Shown in pieces: positions 6,231 to 9,124 of a stretch of DNA of 9,124 nt (positions are counted from its first letter, which is position 1; each line of letters opens with the position of its first letter). Made by a program: the position numbers and the translations under genes. The DNA lies in the NCBI GenBank assembly GCA_027035985.1, contig JALVTI010000065.1:1-9124 (forward strand), given 5' to 3'. Below the pieces are notes generated by a model. The model did no database searches. It saw only the letters and a list, made by a program, of their open reading frames with translations, and was not told the origin of the DNA. The DNA is from Aquificales bacterium. GTDB taxonomy: Bacteria > Aquificota > Aquificia > Aquificales > QOAS01.

Positions 6231-6258
6231 CATTTATCTTGCCAACCGAACTTGTCAA
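6231..6258 (-). promoter_or_regulatory. Second candidate promoter upstream of tRNA-Leu
   Basis: A perfect -35 consensus TTGACA (minus strand, 6253-6258) is followed after 16 bp by TAAATG (6231-6236), a modest -10. It lies upstream of the proximal promoter and in the same direction, so the two may act in tandem. The weak -10 keeps confidence low. Confidence 0.35.
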
Positions 6259-6304
6259 TAAACTCTTTTGCCTACCTCTACAGGGGTTTTAACTTTTCAT
6301 TCCT

Positions 6305-6895
6305 ATGACCGAAGAGAGGAAAAACGTCGAAAACCTAAACCCCGAGGGGGAGGAAAAAAAGGTCTCCCCCGAAGGTGGGAAGTCGGATGAGTTAAGGGAA
6401 CTCGAGGAGCTAAAAAAATACGTCTCCACCCTCGAGGAGAAAGTCAAAAAGCTCGAAAACCTCGCGAAGGTTAGCAACGAGCGGTATATCTCCCTCCAGA
6501 GGGAGCTCGAATTCGTCCGAGACCGCCACAGGAGGGAACTCGAAGAGAAGACCCTTTACGGGATTGAGAAATTCGCAAAAGACCTCCTCGAGGTGGTCGA
6601 CAACTTCGAGAGGGCTTTAAAACACATGGAGGGGATGGAGGGTTGCGGTGAAGCCCTAAAGGGGGTGGAGATGATTTACAGCCAACTCAAAAGGGTCTTG
6701 GAAAAGCACGGAGTCGTCCAGATAGAGGTTGAAAAGTTCGACCACTCCCTTTGCGAGGCTGTCGGAACCGTTCCCACCGATGAGGTAGAGGAAAACACCA
6801 TTCTCGAGGTAGTTCAAAAGGGGTATAAACTTCACGACAGAGTTTTGAGACCGGCAAAGGTGATAGTCGCCGTTCCTAAAGAGGAGGTAACCTAA
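6305..6895 (+). CDS. grpE: GrpE, nucleotide exchange factor of DnaK
   Basis: GrpE releases ADP from DnaK (Hsp70) in the cytoplasmic protein-folding cycle. The 196-aa protein has the expected layout. A charged, disordered N-terminus (1-27) is followed by a long coiled-coil dimerisation helix (about 28-85) and helices containing DNFERALKHM and GVEMIYSQLKRVLEKHGV. A beta-rich head then ends in the family signature GYKLHDRVLRPAKVIVAVP (173-191). The usual D-P-x-x-H-E-A near residue 145 is FDHSLCEA here, a mild variant. The ATG at 6305 follows TTCATTCCT with no Shine-Dalgarno sequence. The gene stands alone: hrcA, dnaK and dnaJ are not adjacent, and no CIRCE element (TTAGCACTC-N9-GAGTGCTAA) is present upstream, so HrcA control is not supported. 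It converges on rpmF with a 13-bp gap. Confidence 0.95.
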   Translation: MTEERKNVENLNPEGEEKKVSPEGGKSDELRELEELKKYVSTLEEKVKKLENLAKVSNERYISLQRELEFVRDRHRRELEEKTLYGIEKFAKDLLEVVDNFERALKHMEGMEGCGEALKGVEMIYSQLKRVLEKHGVVQIEVEKFDHSLCEAVGTVPTDEVEENTILEVVQKGYKLHDRVLRPAKVIVAVPKEEVT

Positions 6896-6908
6896 AGGGG
6901 GAGGGGAA

Positions 6909-7100
6909 TTAAACCTCCTCCTCGACGGGAAGCTCCTGCCTTCCCTTATACTGACCGCAGAAGGGGCAAACCCTGTGGGGTTTTATTAGCTCCCCGCAGT
7001 TGGGGCAGGGAACGAGATTTTTGGGTTTAACCTTGTTATACCAATGGGCTTTCCTCATAGCGGTTTTAGCCTTCGATTTCCTCGCCTTGGGAACTGCCAT
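6909..7100 (-). CDS. rpmF: 50S ribosomal protein L32
   Basis: This 63-aa basic protein is part of the large ribosomal subunit. The N-terminus MAVPKARKSKAKTAMRKAHW is characteristic of L32. A complete zinc ribbon follows, with CPNC (Cys32, Cys35) and CPFC (Cys45, Cys48), so it is the zinc-binding form rather than the cysteine-less paralogue seen in some genomes. The tail ends in acidic EEEV. The ATG has an excellent ribosome binding site, AGGAGG at 7107-7112, spaced 6 bp. In many bacteria rpmF is followed by plsX and the fatty-acid genes; here it is instead followed by the converging grpE, so that linkage is lost. It lies downstream of the nicotinate phosphoribosyltransferase gene on the same strand but appears to have its own promoter. 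Confidence 0.97.
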   Translation of the reverse strand: MAVPKARKSKAKTAMRKAHWYNKVKPKNLVPCPNCGELIKPHRVCPFCGQYKGRQELPVEEEV

Positions 7101-7140
7101 CTCTCTCCTCCTAAAGGGTAATTTTCAGAGCAACCCAATT

Positions 7141-7149
7141 ATTGTAGCA
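7141..7149 (-). promoter_or_regulatory. Extended -10 promoter of rpmF
   Basis: On the minus strand the sequence TGCTACAAT contains TACAAT (five of six matches to the -10 consensus) preceded by TG one base upstream, the extended -10 arrangement that can work without a good -35. It predicts a start near 7134 and a leader of about 34 nt carrying the strong AGGAGG ribosome binding site. It lies in the 57-bp gap after the upstream gene. Confidence 0.45.
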
Positions 7150-7157
7150 TAGAGACT

Positions 7158-8471
7158 TTATTCCCCTTGCGGTTTGGATAGATAATTTTCCGGTTCGAGG
7201 CGGGCGTCTATTTGCACCTCGTAGGGGACTTTTTCCAAACCCTTTAACCCCTCGGGGAGCCTTTCGAAATCGCTTAGAAACCTCTCGCGGGCAACCCTCC
7301 AATCTCCCAAATCCTTAACCGGTTTACCTTCCCTTAATACCAACTCCACGAGGGGTTCACCCTCCGCCTCTTCCCCGTAGAGGGTTACAAAGTCGTAATC
7401 CATCCTTCCGTTGGAGTAAAAGCGGAAAACCTGTTTCTTAAAGGGGTAGGTCTTCTTTCCCTCGCTCAGCTTAAACTTCGGCTCTCCCGCGTATTCGACC
7501 AGTTTGTAGGCTATGTCCAGATAGGGCTTGTCGGCGGATGTGACATACCTCGTCCCAACCCCAAAGCCGTCAATCGGCAACCCCCTCCACTCGGCTATTT
7601 TGTATTCGTCCACCCCACCGCTGACGATAATCTTTACATCCTTTAATCCCTCCGTGTCGAGCAGTCTTCTAACCTCTACGACCAACTCGGGTATATCGCC
7701 GCTGTCTATCCGAACGCCGAGGGGTTTGTAACCCTCCTTGGAGAGCCCAACCACCAACTTAGCCGCCTCCAAAACGTCGTAGGTGTCTATCAGATAGACC
7801 GCATTTTGCGGGTAGTGGCGGTAAAACTCCCTAAAGGCTTCCTCCTCGCCGAAGACCATAACGTAGGAGTGAGCCATCGTTCCGCTGATGGGCAGGTTGT
7901 AGAGCATACCCGCTTCGAGGTTGGAGGTCGCATTCCACCCGCAGGTGAGCGCCGCCTTAGCCGCCGCATTTCCCGCTTCAAATCCGTGGGCGCGTCTATA
8001 TCCGAAATCGACAAGCGTCTTTCCCCCCGCCACCGCGTAGATACGGGCGGCTTTGGAATTCAAAAGGGTTTCGAGGTGGACGATGTTCATAACAAAGGTT
8101 TCCAATATTTGGGCGGAGGGTAAATCGGCTTCCACTTGGAGGATAGGTTCCTCTTCAAAGACAATCCTCCCGTCGGGGATGGCGTAAATATTCCCCCTAA
8201 ACTCAAATTGTTCGAGCCAATCGAGAAACCAATCCTTAAAGAGTTTTAAAGATTTCAAATATCTAAGTTGGTCTTTGGAAAACTTAAATTCCCCTATGAG
8301 GTCTAAAACCCTCTTTACCCCACCGGCGACGAGAAAATTCCTAACCTCGGGTAGTTTCCTAACGTAGAGGGAGAAAACAGCCCGTTTGGTCTTCCCCCTC
8401 TCGAGGTAGACCTGCGCCATGGTAAGTTCGTAGAGGTCGGTTTTAAGCCCGTGAGGTTTGAGACAATCCAT
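7158..8471 (-). CDS. pncB: Nicotinate phosphoribosyltransferase
   Basis: The enzyme joins nicotinate and phosphoribosyl pyrophosphate, with ATP hydrolysis, to give nicotinate mononucleotide in NAD salvage (Preiss-Handler pathway). At 437 aa it has the normal length. The N-terminus GLKTDLYELTMAQVYLERG is typical. DFGYRRAHG (155-163) and GTMAHS (197-202, with the histidine that is phosphorylated in the family at 201) are present. RIDSGD (254-259), VSGG (283-286) and GFGVGTRYVTS (302-312) complete the phosphoribosyltransferase barrel motifs. GTMAHS and RIDSGD favour nicotinate over nicotinamide specificity. The ATG at 8469-8471 is preceded by AAAGGT, which is too close to act as a normal Shine-Dalgarno sequence; the spacing resembles that of the envelope-protein gene. 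It is divergent from the FliH-like gene across 60 bp. Salvage implies that nicotinate is taken up or recycled. Whether de novo NAD synthesis also exists is not visible here. Confidence 0.94.
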   Translation of the reverse strand: MDCLKPHGLKTDLYELTMAQVYLERGKTKRAVFSLYVRKLPEVRNFLVAGGVKRVLDLIGEFKFSKDQLRYLKSLKLFKDWFLDWLEQFEFRGNIYAIPDGRIVFEEEPILQVEADLPSAQILETFVMNIVHLETLLNSKAARIYAVAGGKTLVDFGYRRAHGFEAGNAAAKAALTCGWNATSNLEAGMLYNLPISGTMAHSYVMVFGEEEAFREFYRHYPQNAVYLIDTYDVLEAAKLVVGLSKEGYKPLGVRIDSGDIPELVVEVRRLLDTEGLKDVKIIVSGGVDEYKIAEWRGLPIDGFGVGTRYVTSADKPYLDIAYKLVEYAGEPKFKLSEGKKTYPFKKQVFRFYSNGRMDYDFVTLYGEEAEGEPLVELVLREGKPVKDLGDWRVARERFLSDFERLPEGLKGLEKVPYEVQIDARLEPENYLSKPQGE

Positions 8472-8493
8472 ACCTTTAATTAATAACCATCCC

Positions 8494-8522
8494 TTGACCC
8501 CACCGCTTTGCGGTGGGAAAAT
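8494..8522 (+). promoter_or_regulatory. Candidate promoter with perfect hairpin in its spacer, upstream of the FliH-like gene
   Basis: TTGACC (8494-8499) and GAAAAT (8517-8522) are 17 bp apart and the latter ends 9 bp before the ATG at 8532, predicting a leaderless or nearly leaderless transcript. The spacer is filled by an 8-bp perfect inverted repeat, CCCACCGC-TTT-GCGGTGGG (8499-8517). The repeat could be an operator for the divergent pair. No T-run follows, so it is not a rho-independent terminator in either direction. Confidence 0.35.
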
Positions 8523-8531
8523 GCTCCTTAA

Positions 8532-9124
8532 ATGTCTTTCGAACCTTTCGCCCCCATCGATTTGCCGTTTAAAAACGATAAAAAGGAGAAAAAAGAGGAT
8601 GAGCTTACCCGCCTTCGGCGGGAATTGGAGCTCCGAAAAAAGGAAAATAGGGACTTAAAAAACCTCATCGAGCGGTTAAAGTTTGCACAAAACTCCGAAA
8701 GGAGAAGATTTGAAGAGGAAAAAAAACACCTCCTAACCCAATTGGAAAATTTAAAAACCGAAAATCTAAAGTTGAAAGAACTGGTCAACCACCTACAAAC
8801 GGATATCGAAAATCTAAAAAACCAAAACGAGGAGATAAAAAAAACAGCCCTCCAATTTTTGGAAAAGTTGGACAGGGCTATGAGAAACCAAAAGGAGGAA
8901 CTCCTAAATACAACCGCCACCCTTGTGGGTAAAGCCTTAAAGGAACTCCTAAAGAGGGACGAAGTTTGGGATGAAAAAAACTTAAAGAGTCTTTTTGAGG
9001 ATATTTTTTCCCAAAAACTTTTTAGGGGAGAAATTACGGTAAAAGCCAATCCGCAGGATATGAAACTTCTAAAGGAGATTCTCTCCCAAAAACCCGATTT
9101 GGTTTTCGATATAGTTCCCGACCC
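8532..9124 (+). CDS. fliH: FliH/SctL-like coiled-coil protein, 3' end beyond window
   Basis: The reading frame is open from ATG 8532 to the right edge (197 codons). The first 15 residues are uncharged or proline-containing (MSFEPFAPIDLPF). They are followed by a very long Lys/Glu/Leu/Asn coiled coil to about residue 120, with repeated ENLK, ELEL and LENLKTENLKLKE heptads. A globular C-terminal part then contains a helix DRAMRNQKEELLNTTATLVGKALKELL and the strand-helix KANPQDMKLLKEIL...DLVFDIVPD. That last stretch matches the pattern of FliH (vNPeDle...lvpD), the peripheral-stalk-like partner and regulator of the flagellar export ATPase FliI. A V-type ATPase E subunit or type III secretion SctL would look similar. 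An in-frame TAA at 8529-8531 makes this ATG the earliest possible; there is no Shine-Dalgarno sequence. FliI would be expected just downstream. FliH identity is moderate. Confidence 0.6.
   Translation, partial: MSFEPFAPIDLPFKNDKKEKKEDELTRLRRELELRKKENRDLKNLIERLKFAQNSERRRFEEEKKHLLTQLENLKTENLKLKELVNHLQTDIENLKNQNEEIKKTALQFLEKLDRAMRNQKEELLNTTATLVGKALKELLKRDEVWDEKNLKSLFEDIFSQKLFRGEITVKANPQDMKLLKEILSQKPDLVFDIVPD
8608..8622. repeat. Small perfect hairpin CCCGCC-TTC-GGCGGG inside the FliH-like gene
   Basis: A 6-bp G+C-rich stem with a 3-nt loop lies near the start of the coding region, in a gene that is otherwise A-rich. It encodes TRLRRE and does not break the frame. It has the same overall form (CCC-rich arm, 3-nt loop, GGG-rich arm) as the hairpin 100 bp upstream, but the two sequences are not identical. 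No function can be assigned. Confidence 0.4.

Noticed and set aside
6000..6233. Minus-strand frame of 77 codons across the tRNA
   Set aside because: It runs straight through the well-folded tRNA-Leu and resembles no protein.
8528..9049. Minus-strand frame of 173 codons opposite the FliH-like gene
   Set aside because: It is almost entirely Phe, Ser and Arg, the mirror image of the Lys/Glu-rich coiled coil on the plus strand, and has no recognisable motif or start signal.
1..9124. CRISPR array or Argonaute-associated nuclease genes
   Set aside because: No regularly spaced direct repeats were seen, and no Cas or associated nuclease gene is in view. Argonaute partners could only lie to the left of the window.

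Overview
The window comes from a bacterium: it carries ribosomal protein L32, GrpE, glutamate racemase, a peptidoglycan-binding envelope protein and a flagellar FliH-like protein. The proteins are rich in Lys, Glu and Arg. AGG and ATA codons are common, base composition looks near 50% G+C, and gaps between genes are very short. Together with an Argonaute resembling the Aquifex aeolicus protein, this suggests a thermophilic Aquificota-type organism (Desulfurobacteriaceae is one possibility). The assignment is an inference; no 16S or other marker is present.

Layout: (1) 1-620, minus strand: the 5' part of an Argonaute gene that runs off the left edge and is interrupted by an in-frame TAA at 225-227. 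(2) 648-1076, plus: dUTPase (dut), divergent from ago across 27 bp and overlapping by 4 bp, tail to tail, with (3) 1073-1798, minus: an RsuA/RluB-family rRNA pseudouridine synthase. (4) 1851-4133, plus: a 760-aa Ski2/Hel308-like superfamily 2 helicase, followed without any gap by (5) 4134-4913, plus: glutamate racemase (murI). (6) 4906-6003, minus: an exported protein with about six repeats of about 25 residues, nine cysteines and a C-terminal peptidoglycan-binding domain. (7) 6089-6175, minus: tRNA-Leu(UAA) with its own promoter. (8) 6305-6895, plus: grpE, away from dnaK/dnaJ. (9) 6909-7100, minus: rpmF, and (10) 7158-8471, minus: nicotinate phosphoribosyltransferase. (11) 8532 to the right edge, plus: a coiled-coil protein ending in a FliH/SctL-like domain.

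The genes are mostly unrelated housekeeping functions in one- or two-gene units that switch strand almost every gene. The only clear translational coupling is helicase to murI. No gap exceeds 130 bp apart from the tRNA locus between two genes, and no CRISPR array, insertion sequence or rRNA was seen.

The main point of interest is the Argonaute. Both sides of the TAA resemble consecutive parts of a long prokaryotic Argonaute, there is no credible restart codon, and TAA is a normal stop elsewhere in the window. The gene is therefore a recent pseudogene, a readthrough or split gene, or contains a sequence error. Secondary points are the Hel308-like helicase 1.2 kb away, a recurrent start context that suggests leaderless mRNAs, and the unusual cysteine-containing repeat protein.
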